Positions 22,950 through 36,412 of a stretch of DNA of 64,000 nucleotides are shown here, in pieces; within the stretch, counting starts at the first letter, position 1; each line of letters starts with the position of its first letter. The notes under the pieces were generated by a model. That model saw only the letters and a program-made list of their open reading frames with translations, had not been told where the DNA came from and ran no database searches. The position numbers and the translations under genes are program-made. This stretch comes from Owenia fusiformis (taxonomy: Eukaryota > Annelida > Polychaeta > Sabellida > Oweniidae), in contig CAIIXF020000005.1 in the NCBI GenBank assembly GCA_903813345.2, forward strand, positions 9,181,375-9,245,374, read 5' to 3'.

Positions 22950-24720
22950 TGAAATCTGTAATTTTGATTTCAACCTGCACTTATGAATGCTGTATATATG
23001 AAGAAAAGAGCAGGTGAACCAGTCACATGCTTCTTATTTTAAGTTTTTTTTCAATTTGAATTTTTTTAAGCAGATGATTAAAGAAGTGAGACATAAGTGA
23101 ACAGGTGAATTTATTTGAGTTAACAGTGCAGTCTAGGACACACCCCAAGAAAACATGCCAAAGACCACTTTCTTAAAATGTGTTATATAAATTAGCATGT
23201 TCTGAAATTTTCCCAGTTAAGACTGATTTTTGGAGAATTTTGTAAGAATATCATAGCATTCTGTTTTGTTTAGATGCCATACACTTACCAGATATAGTAA
23301 AGCTGTAAAATTAACAAAAGTTGGATTTTAAAAGTATATTCAGACCTTTCATGGCATTTGTCTACTCTTGAGTTACCGACATTGACTGCTTCCCTTCATG
23401 GTGGTATCCACCATTCTGACTCTTTTTCTAATGCTTTTGGGATAGTAGATCCTGACTGAAACCTACAATGGGTTTCCAAAACCACACAGAATCTCGAGCA
23501 AAATATAGAGTCTGGTAAATTAGAATGGTTTCCCTGATGTTTTGAAAAAATTTTCATGTTACCACCACAACTTTTTTTGTGGATGATGATTGGTGTTCAG
23601 CAATCAGCGTCTGTAACATGGTGTCTGTAACAAATGGCAGGTGATGATATTCTGTATGTTAATGCCCATTCCAATAGTTTTATTTTGCTTCTTTAAAAAG
23701 AGGGAGGGCTTCATATATCAAAACTCTGGAACTCATTATAGTCATTTTCAGGATTTTTGTTTGAACAAATTCACTTTTCTGTCTCACCTGTTGTTCCTGG
23801 TATGCACCCTACCCTGTTCTAGAGTAGTATAATCAAAGAGGTCAGGGACCTTTCATCATTTTCTTTGCTGTATTAATTGGGCATTGATCTTAAATGTACA
23901 TAAAGAGCTATTTTCACCACAAAATTGCTCACCTCCATAATCCTGTTGGTGTGAGAGGCAGATGCTCTATTGTAGTATACCTGTAATTAAAATGACATTT
24001 TGATTGTGTTTTAAATGTAAAATAAAGTTAAAAGGAATGGAAATAGCAAGGAATCAAGTTCATCGATATTACATTTAGATCATAAAGTATATAAAAAATG
24101 CCAGAAATTGTTTAGTTCATTATTTTTGAGAGAAATGATATAGAATTAATGTGACTTGAATGTGATTTTAAGAACAGGTGTTGATGTAGAGATGAATGGG
24201 ATACATCAATGGTTGGCATGTAAAATATGAATGAAAAATTGAAAAAAATGCAGAATAATTTAATATTAAATAAGGATGGCTAACAGAGAACTTGGTTTTG
24301 TGAAATAATGTTTGAGCTCAATTTAATCTTACCATTTAGCCCAGAGGCTAGCTCCTTTTAAAAGTGCAAAACCAAACTCTTAAAAACAGTAATTCACTAA
24401 ATTCTTCTCTGGCTTTCAGCATCTTGAATTTCCAATGTACGAACCTTTCATATAAGATTGAAAATCAAACTTGTAAACAAATATGGGCTTTTAAAGGAAA
24501 TATTTCATTGTGCTTTTCAAATGTTGACCCTTGCATCCAGAGAAATTATGATTTTATTAGTTCTCACAGTCATACACTGTACTTACTTCAGCATAAAGGA
24601 GAAATGTTTCACCATTGTAAGCAATTGCATCTTTATTTGTATGTCAATATGTGCCAAGGAAAGAAAGTGCAATCCAACTGACTGAACTCATGTTCTGTTC
24701 CAACTAATATCTTGTGGTTT
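22950..24720. other. Non-coding stretch
   Basis: Only the family B copy at 23571 stands out; the rest is AT-rich without a coherent frame. Confidence 0.5.
23571..23670 (+). repeat. Family B interspersed repeat, copy 3
   Basis: Starts TTTTGTGGATGATGATTGG and includes CTGTAACAAATGGCAGGTGA. A short internal duplication of the CTGTAACA segment is present. Confidence 0.7.
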
Positions 24721-24724
24721 ATCA

Positions 24725-26793
24725 GTGGCGTAGCCAGGATTTGGTGACCGGGGGTTCTATTTTTATGTTATTCACAAATCACCCCCCCACCTTCATTAGG
24801 GTTTCTCAAATAATTCAATTTGCACAATTACACTCCCTCCAAAAGTTTGGCAATCCTAACTACCCCATTGGATTATGTATTAAAGCATCTTTAAGTTTGA
24901 ATTCTTATTTGCATAATTTGTAAAGAAAAAACTATTTTGGGAGGGGAAATATAATTCATTTCAATACCTTCATTAAAGGCAGAATCTGATCTATAGGGGG
25001 TGATAAAATTACAAGCAACATGTATAATTGATCTACCAATCTATTCCTTACAATATCAAATAGTACAATATCTCCCAAAAGATTCACAACATGTTATAAA
25101 TTGGTGAAGTTATGAATGATCCAAAGTGCAAAAATGAGTGAAAAATGTTTAAATTCTCCCAAATAATGAGAATGGTAACCATTCTTATAGAAAGATAATA
25201 CATTTGTGTAAAAATCTTTAGTTTTCCTGGAATAAAGTATGCACTGTTGTGATTTTTAGAAAATAGACATGACAAGGAATGACATGAGAAAAGTCTGGAC
25301 GTAAAAATGATTTTCAAAAATGACCTTGTAGCTATGCAACTTTAATGTTCACAAAGTAAAATAAACAGGCAACGTGCAAAAAAGTCAGACAACTTATAAT
25401 TAATTTTCTGCATCAAAATATACTTCGGGGAATCTTTTACTGAATAGATATCCTGAAATCTGATTTGCCCCGAATCCACCATTATTTCGACTGATTTCTG
25501 GAAGACCCTGGAGCATGATTTGAGCAGGAATATCAACTATTTCGCACAATTTATTCTTTAATTTAAGCTACTTCATCTAGGACAAAATAAATCACCTCAT
25601 GCAATGGCTTATGATTATTTTTCAGGAAATTTGTTGGAAGCCAGTTCGGATCAAATGCAAGGTTATTGAAATTGACGCAAACACCCATACTCCGAAAGAT
25701 CGTTCTTCTTTGATAACTTTTCGCAACGTTTACACGAAGGCTTTATAAACTATCCGGGATAGTCGACGTATTACTGATGAAAATATCTATTATTCAAATA
25801 AGTGGGTCTCGGTTATGCTTTGTTTTAAAAAGTTAAAAATATTTCTTTGGACGTCATCGGAGCTCAGTGGTAAGTCCCCCAGAGCAGATCAACCGCAATT
25901 GATAATAAAAACGTTTTAGTGGATAAAATTATACATAAATACAAGCGACTGTTATTTTGTTAAGTTCATAACCATATAATTTTTCAATTTTTTTTTATTA
26001 TATTATTTATTTGCTAAACATATCATGACATTAACATGAAAATAGACGTTAACAATTTGAATTCTTTACAATCTCTTAGATGAGTGGAGTGTATCTGAAA
26101 AAACAAAATCATTTTTTGCAATGATTGATTTTTCTTTGGAAAGTGATGGGTAAATAAATACTGAACAAATGAAAGAATGAATGAATTTGAACAAATCCTT
26201 GTGTTTATAAATGATATACGCTTTTAAATAATTCATTTCACAACGTTTTTAATTATTAATTGGTTTCGGGGACTTGCCAGCCCCAGGGACGCCCCAAGAA
26301 ATATTTTAAATTTTAATCGAAATAAAACAAAACAGAGATGTACACATTTGAAAGAACATGTGTTTCATCAACACTATTAAGACTACTAGTATTCCAGATA
26401 TTTATTCGCCAATGTTGTAAAATCATTCGGAGTATGGGACGTCTGCATTGTTTTCAATAACTTTCAATAACTTCGTATTGGGCCAGAACTGGCTTAAAAC
26501 AAAATTCCTACAAAGGACTGATTTAGCCATTGCCCAAGATGGGTTATTTTGTCCGAGATGAAGCATGCCAAACGTTTTGAGGGAAGTGTAACTTCACTAT
26601 GACATGTTTTTAAGAAAATATGACTCTCGTGTTCACCATCACAAATATTTACTGCTCATATATGTAGTTTTCAAATAGCACAGTAATTTAATGATTCTGG
26701 TTGTTTTATGCATTTTTCCGCAAAATGATATTTTGGGAAATCCTGACCGGGGGTTCGTTCGAACCCACCGAACCCCCGCTGGCTACGGCTATG
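24725..26793. mobile_element. hAT-like element with very long inner inverted repeats (2.07 kb)
   Basis: Left end CAGTGGCGTAGCCAGGAT and right end GCTGGCTACGGCTATG are inverted. Inside, about 25560-25905 and 26255-26560 form a second, long inverted repeat: CTTCATCTAGGACAAAATAA against CTTCATCTCGGACAAAATAA, CCCATACTCCGAAAGAT against CCCATACTCCGAATGAT, and matching AAGTCCCC tails. No transposase frame is present. The right end abuts GGGGGTTCGTTCGAACCC, itself palindromic. TTTAT occurs at both flanks. Confidence 0.6.
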
Positions 26794-27198
26794 TTTATGT
26801 CCTTTCTTTTTTGCCTTCAGATATGGAACCAACTAAACTGATACTGTCAATGAAATTTCATGACTTACAGTATATTACCATATATGGGATCTCTAATCAA
26901 AACCATGGAAAATTTAATTATCCTTTTTTATGTTTTATTCATTTCATGAAATATAAACTGAATGTAGTTTATGCATGGGATGTTTGTTGATCCTGGGTTG
27001 GGAAACAATCACTAAACTCCTCTTTAACATCAATATTTAGACTAGGGCTGTGTGTAAAACATGTTTGTTTTTCACTGTTTAAATTTTCCATGATAACACA
27101 TTTGCCATTCAAATCCTTCTGTATCATCTAACTCTTCAATTCCTGAATTTCAGATTTACTGATGCTTTTCATGTTGATTATTGATTTTGATGAAATTC

Positions 27199-27250
27199 AG
27201 TCTTGCTTTGAATGGGATGGGGGAGGGGGGGGGGTCACGAGGGCTTGTAG
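27199..27250. mobile_element. Family C MITE, half element
   Basis: AGTCTTGCTTTGAATGGGAT, a G run, then GGTCACGAGGGCTTGTAG. Confidence 0.45.
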
Positions 27251-27661
27251 CTAGACTAGCCAAAGTGTTCCTTTGTCTCCCCAAGTGCAACAGATCAGAT
27301 GTGTGACAATAGAGGAGTTATGGGAGTTGTAGATCAGTTCCTGGCTGGGGCACTTTCCATGGGCATATTCAGGCATGGGATAGTTCAAAATTTTACATAC
27401 AAATATTAAAGTAGAAATCTTTTCACATAACACACCATCTCGGTCTGTTCAGGGATTGACTTAATCCCTTGGTTATCAACATGAAAGTATTGGCTGCATT
27501 TTATTTTCATATGTTGCCCATTGCACTTATTTAGGTAAGTGTTTGTGTCAAACAATAACCCATTAGAAAGCTGTACTTCATTTTAGCCCTTATTTGGGGT
27601 GCACATTAAGAAGTGCATATGCAACATGTAAGCTGCCACTTGTCTTGATTAGTACACTTAT

Positions 27662-27720
27662 TGCATGTATTTGCTCCCAAAAGAGAGCTCCATTTGTAAC
27701 TAGACTCTGTGCTCAGGTTA
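27662..27720 (-). mobile_element. Family A MITE, diverged
   Basis: CAAAAGAGAGCTCCATTTGT followed by AACTAGACTCTGTGCTCAGG. Ends are degraded. Confidence 0.5.
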
Positions 27721-28056
27721 CTTGATAAGTTATTTAATTCACATGATTCGAATTACAATTTTTGTGGTTTCCAACTGATTTTACATGTGCTGAGGACATG
27801 ACCTGTTGTATTTGTGAACAACATTTTATTGAATGTTTTGATATATGAGAAAGTCATCGATTTTGTCCACTTGCCCTGATGCAACTTTGAACTACTCAAT
27901 AGGCAGGATGTCATTAGCAGCAGGTGATACATCTTCGTGATGATGATGCATGCAAAAGGCAATTTTAATTATCCATGTCATCATAATGTTATGATCTCCA
28001 ACATTTTGTGATGATGTTTGGAGGACGGAGGTTCCTAGAAAATGAAATGACACCCA

Positions 28057-28170
28057 CAGGGGCGTAGCCAGAAATTGTCAAGGGAGGTGCGAATTTTGGG
28101 GTTTACATCACTGCTAGTGAAGCGAGCCCCCAAAAAGGGGTACGGGGGTTAACCCTCGGAAATTTCTGAT
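28057..28170. mobile_element. hAT-like MITE, left part
   Basis: ACAGGGGCGTAGCCAGAAAT followed by AAGCGAGCCCCCAAAAAG and GGTACGGGGGTTAACC. No matching right end was found. Confidence 0.5.
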
Positions 28171-30724
28171 TTCTGATGATCTAGTAATATGCATGATCTA
28201 TCAGGGTGTTGCTAAAATTTTGGCCACAAGCTAAACACATATTTGTTATTTTTGTGTTTTAATTTAATACTATTGAGATAGAAAATACCCAAGGAGACTA
28301 TATAATACTCCAAGTTCCTGTTTTCACATGCATGCATATATCAGTGTTTTGTCTTTGGTACAATTTGTATGTAAATGTTGTTTTAGGCCTGTGGTAAGTT
28401 AGTGGTTCAGGTAGAATTCATTTACCTGTAATTAAAGCAAGCTTTGATGTTCACCTTTGAGATGTTAATGGTCAACAAACACCAAGATATGGTCTGTTGT
28501 AACCCAGAGTGACCATTGTGGCCACACATAGGGAATGTGATTATTTCATGATTTGATACATTTGACTTTGCCAGGTTGTCCTTATTGTTTATTTGACCAA
28601 CACATTTCACATCGAGAGTCTTCTCCACCCTTGCTCTAAGGCAACCTGAACCCATTAACCTCTAGGTAAGTGATGATGGCGTCCATTTCAAAAAAGTAAC
28701 AGTTACAAATTGTACAAAATTGTTATATAACATCTATTATAGGTTGTAAACTTGATATACTGTATGTCTTATCCTATTCAGAAATATTGTAAATGATGTA
28801 TCTATCTTATCTAATACAGAAAGACACAATGAAAATGTTCAAATCCCAACACCCTCTGACCCCATCACTCATTTTCATACTACTTGACGAAGACAATGTT
28901 AAGATTGATTACCAGATTAAAACATAAGAAAGATTTTTTGAGTTTTGAATTTGACTCATTCAAACTTTATTCATATCAAATATGGCTCTACCCAAATGTT
29001 TATTATTTTCCAAGGCTTCTGTTTTAATAATATATTAAAGCTGATATAAACCTGATCTTAATTCAATTTTTTGGCTGATTTCCACTGTGTTGGATTACCA
29101 GGTAGGATTACAATGAACAGGTAATGTTTAGACAACATTTTAAAGCACAAACTAATAATACAAATCAGACCTTTTCGGTGCAATAGTGGATTAGGGGTGT
29201 ATTAGCCCCCAGTAACAGGATCTACACGAGGGACAAAGAACGAAGTCGCATAATGGTAAGGCCTGGAGCAACATAACCTGCGGGTCTATTGTCACCCTTT
29301 TGATTTCAATCAAAAGAGAAATAATTTAATCATATATCTTAAAATCAAATCAGTTATGTTGTTTCAGTCATATGTGTTATAAATATCAAAATGATTACAT
29401 ACAAAGGCTGGTAAAAAGGCTTATACAGGCATTGCCAGAAATGTTATGATTTTGTTTGCAAGATTTGGAAACTAAACAATCAAAAGGTCCTTGATCTTGT
29501 TATCTATGGCATAATAATCGGGAGTGATAAACCTGGTGTATATTTCAGTTTGTTCACTTCACTTTTGAACTTTCTATCATAAACTAGAGACTACATGCAC
29601 CTAGAAACATCTACCAGAACATTTGGATTGAGAGAGGATATTGTGAATGATATGTATTCAGTTTTACTCGATATGGTTTGGTATCCAGGTAAGAATATTT
29701 TTGATTCACTTGAATATGGTATTGATCGAGTCATTTGTTTGTGAAGTGAAGCTGCATTTTCGAAGGTCTTGTTGTCTCTAAGTAACACTTTACATTTCAA
29801 TCATATTTCCGATTTCGTCTGGCATCTACTTTCAGGTTTCCCTGTATCCGAGTAGCCATTGCACATCTACATGTGGGGCATTGCTTATCCCCCCCCCCTG
29901 CTCTTTTTTATTATTATCTTGGCTGGGGAAGAGAATTGAGGTTGGGCCAACTCAAGGAGTTTTATAAGTTCCCAGTGTAAGATAGTCTTATACTAAATCC
30001 TAGGAAAACACAGCCATGGTCAATTAGAAAATAAACTAATAGATGGGCCTCTAGGCATTTCTAAAAGTTAGTTTTGCTTCTGATATCTGCACTGCACAGT
30101 AAGGAAAATCTTAGCTATAAGAATAGATTTTTTACTTAATAATATACATGCACTTAAAAATACAGTAAGATACACACGAATATGGCATAAATAGACATGA
30201 CGACTTATATCAAGTGTGAAAAAATGATTAATTAACTTAAACAAGTGATCATGGTTAATAAATAACCATATCTGCATTAAGTGGTTAATATAGTTTTTAA
30301 TACAGATGTCAGTGTGAAGATACCTACCAAGAACATTGAATTATCAACTGACTCCATCAGAAAATAAACAATATGTATTGGGCATAAAAATCTATACCAT
30401 TTCCCCAAAACTCAAGTACCTGTAGCCTTGGTAACTGATTTCTCACCAGGCTTTAGTTTCAAAAGATATCTCGTTATCCGTAACCAATCAAAATTGAATC
30501 GTTCTCATAAATAAACGGATCCTTTATTTTCATTTTGGGCCAACCACAATCTTGGGAATAGTAATGGAATCGGGTGAAAATGAAATGTTTATAATTTGAA
30601 GTATGGGTCAGACTTTTTATGAAAAACAAATGCTTAAGATGAGACTTATTTATGTACTGCTTTCATCAATACTCTAAACACTTATTTTTCCATGGTATTG
30701 TATGATATCAAACAGTCTGATCAA

Positions 30725-31137
30725 TACCAAAATTAGTAGTGATATACTGCCCTCTGAATAGAACAAACAGATTCAGTTTTGATGCTGATATGTCTTAAAT
30801 GACCCCAAAAGTACATTTAGCTGTCATAGTTTTTGATGCACTTTAAAAACGAAATAAATACCTGGACCAGGCTAAAGAAGGCATAAATTCTGCCATTGCA
30901 GTTCTGATATATTCTTATTGGTTATGGCTAGAATTGGCTATGGTTCTAGCCAGGATAAAGATACCAGTTCTTCAACTCGACAATAGGAAGAACTGCTCTA
31001 CCTTAGTGACTAATATGCCATGATATGACATCTAAAGAGTCCATAAAAGATATATATATGGCCAGATCAAAATTTTTATTGAAAGAGTTAAGAGGAAGCT
31101 CTCTTTCAAAGAGTGAAATCACCTTTTGAAAAGGGTA
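30725..31137 (+). mobile_element. Family A MITE, longest form (413 bp), 9-bp target duplication
   Basis: Starts TACCAAAATTAG and ends TTTTGAAAAGGGTA. Flanks TCTGATCAA and CATGATCAA agree at 7 of 9 bases. Its interior (CCCTCTGAATAGAACAAACA, GTTTTGATGCTGATATG) is shared with the copy at 39300, so it represents a fuller family member. Confidence 0.7.
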
Positions 31138-31417
31138 CATGATCAATTAACATGCTGTGCCCCATCATGGTGCATGTACCTTTTATACAGACTGTTGCAT
31201 GATTGGTGTCCGATAAACTCAATTTCAAGTTGAGCAATTATCGCTTCACCTTTGTCAATTATTCTGTCAACAAAAACGACTGAGCAGTAATCCATGGGGA
31301 TCTGGTATCTGCTGAATGAAACTCACCAGGAGAGCATTCCATACCACATAGGTCTAAAGTCTAAAAGATTGATATGAACTATAGTTCAGAAATTGTGACT
31401 CTTTGCAAGGGTTTGAC

Positions 31418-31497
31418 TACCATTTGCATTGGTTTGACTTCACTTCTTAAAAGAGAGCTTCGTCTTTGTAGTTTAACTAGACTCTGCACGCAGGGTA
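31418..31497 (-). mobile_element. Family A MITE, short form, with 9-bp target duplication
   Basis: 80 bp, TACCAT to AGGGTA. Flanks GGGTTTGAC and TGGTTTGAC agree at 8 of 9. It is nearly the reverse of the copy at 32452 and close in sequence to the one at 1887. Confidence 0.75.
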
Positions 31498-31654
31498 TGG
31501 TTTGACCCCATGTTTCTAAAATGGGGTTTTAGTGTAGTACTGGTATGGCACTGCCAACTGAAGTGTTTAAGGTGTCCCTCGTATTGTTTCGTTATGTTAC
31601 CCTTCATGTTTATAACAAGTTTTGATTCTGGTACTGATGGCCCTATAACAGCAT

Positions 31655-31780
31655 ACCTGTAGTCACCTTTTGTCAGAGGGGTTCACAGGGTTCTTATTTG
31701 ACAACTCTAGTCCAAATATGGCCATAATCACTTGAAAAGTGGTCAGAAAAAATCTTCAAAATGGGCCTGAATAGTATTAA
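31655..31780. mobile_element. hAT-like MITE fragment (family D)
   Basis: CCTGTAGTCACCTTTTGTCA, a short G run, then AATCACTTGAAAAGTGGTCA, the order of blocks seen in the copy at 58474. Confidence 0.4.
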
Positions 31781-31970
31781 TGGACTATATCCAAGAATTC
31801 ATTATCTTAGTGCTACAGCCAGACCCTCCTTATAATAAAGAAATTCATTAATTGAAGAACTGCTTAAATTTCACAAAGGTTCAATAAGATAAGTAGATCT
31901 GTTAGTTTTCTTACATAACACCAATTAACACATCAAATTCACTCAGTGTAAAAGTAAAATGAGCTGCACT

Positions 31971-32135
31971 GGCGGATCCAGGGATCCCCATGCCCCCCAA
32001 AAATAAGTGGGCTTAAATTTTCAAAATTTAGGCCCAATTTCTGGTTTTAGGGGGCCTAACATTTTTTGCGCAGATATATTTTTCTTGACTTGAAATGTGC
32101 CCTCCCCCCTTGTTAGCTTCTGGATCCACCAGTGA
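31971..32135. mobile_element. hAT-like MITE with CACTGGYGGATCCAG ends
   Basis: CACTGGCGGATCCAGG at left and CTGGATCCACCAGTG at right; about 165 bp, with TTTCAAAATTTAGGCCC inside. TGAGCTGC and TGAACTGC flank it, overlapping the terminal bases, and may be the 8-bp duplication. Confidence 0.65.
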
Positions 32136-32345
32136 ACTGCGGTGGGGTTCGAGTCTGAAATGTGCACTAAGCTGTAAGAACACAAACTGGATTTCCAAGC
32201 TAAGTTCCCTAAATATCAGAGCATAGTACAAATATAAGGTGCAAATATAATATTGCCTATTGTATTTTCCAGAAATAAATCTGAAAGTACTCAGTATATT
32301 TGAATAGTTTTCTGATTGGGGAAATATTGAATATAGGGATAAAAC

Positions 32346-32430
32346 AGTCTAGCACCAAGCCTCTGTACCCCCCTCCTGTAGGAAAGAGTGGAGAGTGGGA
32401 AGGGCACAAGAGATTCTTGATGAAAGGCTA
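32346..32430. mobile_element. Family C palindromic MITE
   Basis: AGTCTAGCACCAAGCCTCTG with a C run pairs with GGGCACAAGAGATTCTTGAT. Confidence 0.5.
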
Positions 32431-32451
32431 GGGATAAGGGGAAGAGATACT

Positions 32452-32529
32452 TACCCTCAGAGCCTAGTACATTTCAAGGTGTAGATGAAGCTCTCTTTTA
32501 AAAGCAGAAGGAAATGATTGAAAAGGGTA
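32452..32529 (+). mobile_element. Family A MITE, short form
   Basis: TACCCTCAGAG to GAAAAGGGTA, 78 bp, with GATGAAGCTCTCTTTTAAAA inside. Flanks AGAGATACT and AGAGACATA share their first five bases. Confidence 0.65.
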
Positions 32530-32539
32530 AGAGACATAT

Positions 32540-33778
32540 TACAACATTGGTGAAACTGGATAAAAGTTATACATGTACAGTACATGTATATGTATGGGTT
32601 ATCAGGGTCTCATTAGTGTAATCATCAACTTGCTTAATTAATGCAGATATCTTTGAAGTAATTATTACACTATGTGATGCTGGGGTCTATCTATAATATA
32701 TGGACCTTGCAGAACCTCATGCTGTCAAATGCTGTTCCACGACACCAATAGAGCAGTCAAGTCAGTAGATTTACTGGAGTTTAATTTTGGACACTTGTGT
32801 TTGACAGTGGGGATTCTAAAATGATCTAGAAACACAGATGGTCAGATTGTCCAATATTGTCATGTAGGATGTCATGATATGTCAGTTGGCAAGACAATAG
32901 GATGGTTCAACATCATTGTCTGAGGTAAGGTCTGCATATGTGGCTACTTATTGCTTGAGTTGTACCATTATTGTTCACTAAAGGGTCAGTCTATAATGTG
33001 ATGAAGTGCTCTTTTCAAAGAAGCAAGTTAAAACTGTCAGAAGGGGCAAAGTTTTGTTTGAGGGATGTAATGCATCTATATTATTGGCTTGGTGATGTAA
33101 AAGTTGTTATCATCATAATTATGTCTTAGAACAATGTTTTGATTATGTATAAGGCATGTGATATGATGCAATTATTTCATAAGTGGCTTTAGAAGTAAAA
33201 AAAAGTTTAGGATGTATGGATGATCAGATTTCATATTAATGCCTCAAAGTAAAACATTTTCCCAAGCACATTTTTGAACTTTAGGGTCAAGGAACAAACC
33301 ACTAATCCACCCCCCTCCCCATCCATATTTTGCATCTGCATATGTTAGGTGTTCACATGGCCTATTGACTTTTGTGATATGTTTGTGGAACATGCATGTT
33401 TGGTTGTGATTATCATTAAAAATACTACTTGAATTCTTTGCTCTTTTAGAATGTGATGATTAGTTTATTTACCAGATTTTCCGAAAAAATTGTTGTTGAT
33501 TTGCTCCCACATTACAAGTTAATCGCGTCATTGTAATGCAAAGTCACGCTGGTACTATATGGATTTGATTACTTTTTACTAGAATTAATGACATCACTGA
33601 AAAAACTCAAATGTTATCATGTTACACAGATTATTAGAAAAAACATGATTTGTGAGATGTCAGTATGTTTTTCATGATGTATTGTAGAGTTGCTACCTTT
33701 GAAAAATTAGAGGTAAACATGTTTCACTGAAATTGATTTCAGAGAACACCTTTCTCTTGTGAACACCTGTCTAACTCT
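32540..33778. other. Non-coding stretch
   Basis: A donor-like CTGAG/GTAAGG at 32924 follows ATGGTTCAACATCATTG in phase 2, unlike the phase-0 first-exon candidates. A decayed family A copy may lie at 33000-33050. Confidence 0.4.
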
Positions 33779-33801
33779 ATGGTAAGAACAATTACCTACA
33801 C

Positions 33802-34350
33802 TGACAGGTTTGGGACTTATGGTACAGTTACCATGGAATTAGACAGTTTTGTGACTTATGGTACAATTAACATGGAATTAGACAGGTTTGTGACTTATGG
33901 TACAGTTAACATGGAATTAGACAGGTTTGTGACTTATGGTACAGTTAACATGGAATTTGACAATTGTGTGACTTATGGTACAGTTACCATGGAATTAGAC
34001 AGTTTTGTGACTTATGGTACAGTTAACATGGAATTAGACAGGTTTGTGGCTTTTGGTACAGTTAACATGGAATTAGACAGGTTTGTGACTTATGGTACAG
34101 TTAACATGGAATTAGACAGATTTGTGACTTATGGTACAGATAACATGGAATTAGACAGTTTTGTGACTTATGGTACAGTTAACATGGAATTAGACTTATG
34201 GTACAGTTAAAATGGAATTAGACAGGTTTGTGACTTATGGTACAGTTACCATGGAATTAGACAGTGTTGTGACTTATGGTAAAGTTATCATGGAATTAGA
34301 CAGGTTTGTGAAGTTACCATGGAATTAGACAGGTTTGTGACTTATGGTAC
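33802..34350 (+). repeat. 39-bp minisatellite, about 14 units
   Basis: Unit core GACTTATGGTACAGTTAACA plus TGGAATTAGACAGGTTTGT, 39 bp. The first ten units keep one frame open and read as a 13-residue repeat (FVTYGTVNMELDR); later units are shortened by 11 bp or more and break the frame. Units differ mainly at ACC/AAC before ATGG and at GGTTTG/GTTTTG. Confidence 0.9.
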
Positions 34351-34851
34351 GGTTACGTTGTAAAAAGTAGTGATGCATAATCTCTCCATTTTACATAAAT
34401 CTAAACAAAAGAAATATATATCATGGTCTGTATTTGGAAAACTTAAATTACACAAGTTATCCAGGTAAAAATATATAAAGATATATTATCAGAAGTTAAG
34501 TATAACCTATCTAGGGTATCCACTTTTGGGAATGAGTAGACTTTTTTTATTGAAACATGTTCATGTTAATATCCCATCAAAATATTTGGGCCACAACTGT
34601 TCACATAGTGAATAGAATCCTCGAGAGAGGTGTTCAGAAATTCAGGTTTTACTACATATAATTTTTCTCTCACATTCTCATAACAAATAGTTCAGACAGA
34701 AGGGGCACAACTGACATGTTCATTTGTTATTCATAGGATATAAATAATAGACTTGAACCTATGAATAAATGAAATAATTAAAACATGGTGCTCCAAGAGA
34801 GACAAAATAATAAGCATGATGTAACAAAACCTGGAAATTGCATCATAAACA

Positions 34852-36412
34852 GTGGCGTAGGAACAATGTACGCCAAAACGCCAGTGCGTAGTGTTGAAAA
34901 AAAATTTATTAATTTACCTATGTTCTTTATTCATATTTTCTTATTGTATTGTGCGAAAGTAATCTCGAGCACACTAGCCTAAAGAAATGTTTGTGGATAC
35001 CATATGATATGCTCGATTTTTAATGGTACTCTTTTGCATGTTTTTGTGCCTCTGTTATTTTTCTAACCTTGGCCACAGATAAATGACACTTTTTGAAAAA
35101 TAAAATATTGAAAGTTAATACCTTGTTTCTACAATTCTAATACTGTAGAAAATGCAAAGTAATCATTATTGCTCTGTTTGGCAAATAATCATTTAGCAGA
35201 TTGAATTCCCTTACCAACATGCTTTATTTCATGAAAATCGAGTCACTATTGATTGACTATCTTATGGATTTTAAAACTAAAATAAAATTTCGCCAAATAT
35301 TCATGATTCTCGTTCTCTTCACGAGAGAAAAACAGTTTTTTTCAAAAACTACTTGATGAATACCTTTGCAATTTTTTGCGCATGTTCCGTAATGCTTATA
35401 TGCAAACTGTGGTATCGTTTAATTATAATGATGAACCTCTTTAAATTAGATGTATATTTTTTATTCTCCCCTACCCCCAATTTTTCAATTTCACTTTTTC
35501 GATTTATATTCCTTTGCTATGCAAAATCATAGACAGAAATTATAGTTAAGTCAGCAATTATCTATTTTCTTACTAAATCACCGATTGTTATTGGTAGTAC
35601 TTCTTGAAATATGAATGTTTAAGACAAAAATGACTTGAAAATGTTGATTATTCAATTACGCATTCCATTAATTTCAGTTCTAGAAAAGCTATTACCAAGA
35701 TTTTTATTTCATTTGAAAGATAATAGATTATTGTTTTTATGAAATATAACATTTTTGGCACCCCCTATGTCACGCTGACCTCGATTTGACCTTTGTGGTG
35801 GGAGGTTTATTTGGTCTTGCGAACTAGTGTTATAAAAAAGGTTGCAGACATTAGGATTAATTGTATCATTGATCACGAATGCGTTTCTTTAAATCAATTG
35901 ATCAAGCTAGATTCTTCAATTCTGTACAATGTCGTATTGCACGGTAATATACACGATGGAATCAGACAATAATATATATCTCAATTCAATTATTCGAAAA
36001 TGATTAAAAATCTCTCATTGTTATTTGGAAATCGATCGTTTTTATCGTTCGAGACATAAGAAAAGTGAGAATGATTTGTGTCGAGATTTAAAAGATCGGC
36101 TTTCCATGGTGATTTTAAATGATGAAAATCATTCGAACATTTTAAGCACATTAAAAAGGGTATCAGGGATATTAAGCTTGCATATAAAATCGAAACGCCA
36201 ACCTATACGTATGACCAATCGCCCATACAAATACATCGCTTAACTATTTCCGTTCACATTTAGGTTGTGAAAACATCGCAAGCTTAAAATCTCTATTGCC
36301 ATAAAATGACAATAAAATAGGCGTTTTGATAAAGAAGATTTGACACAATTGTTTCATATTTTTAGCGGGATTTTTTGGCGTAGTGTTGAATTTACACCTT
36401 CCTACGCCCCTG
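34852..36412. mobile_element. Non-autonomous hAT-like element (1.56 kb)
   Basis: CAGTGGCGTAGGAACAATGT at left; at right GGCGTAGTGTTGAATTTAC and CTTCCTACGCCCCTG, inverted with respect to it. GCGTAGTGTTGA is found at both ends. No transposase is visible in the AT-rich interior, and flanks (ATCATAAA, ATAAAGAA) do not form a clean 8-bp duplication. Confidence 0.55.

Larger units (their letters stand above)
26800..30720. other. Non-coding stretch
   Basis: Short MITE copies aside, no gene. CTCTAG/GTAAGTG at 28665 is donor-like but has no coding context. Confidence 0.45.

Noticed and set aside
25865-25900. GAGCTCAGTGGTAAGTCCCC, similar to a tRNA A box
   Set aside because: No B box or cloverleaf follows, and the segment is part of an inverted repeat arm of the element at 24725.
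33779-34210. 143-codon repeat protein
   Set aside because: Explained by a 39-bp minisatellite; the frame breaks where a unit is shortened.
33780-34360. CRISPR-like array
   Set aside because: Repeats are directly adjacent without spacers, in animal DNA.
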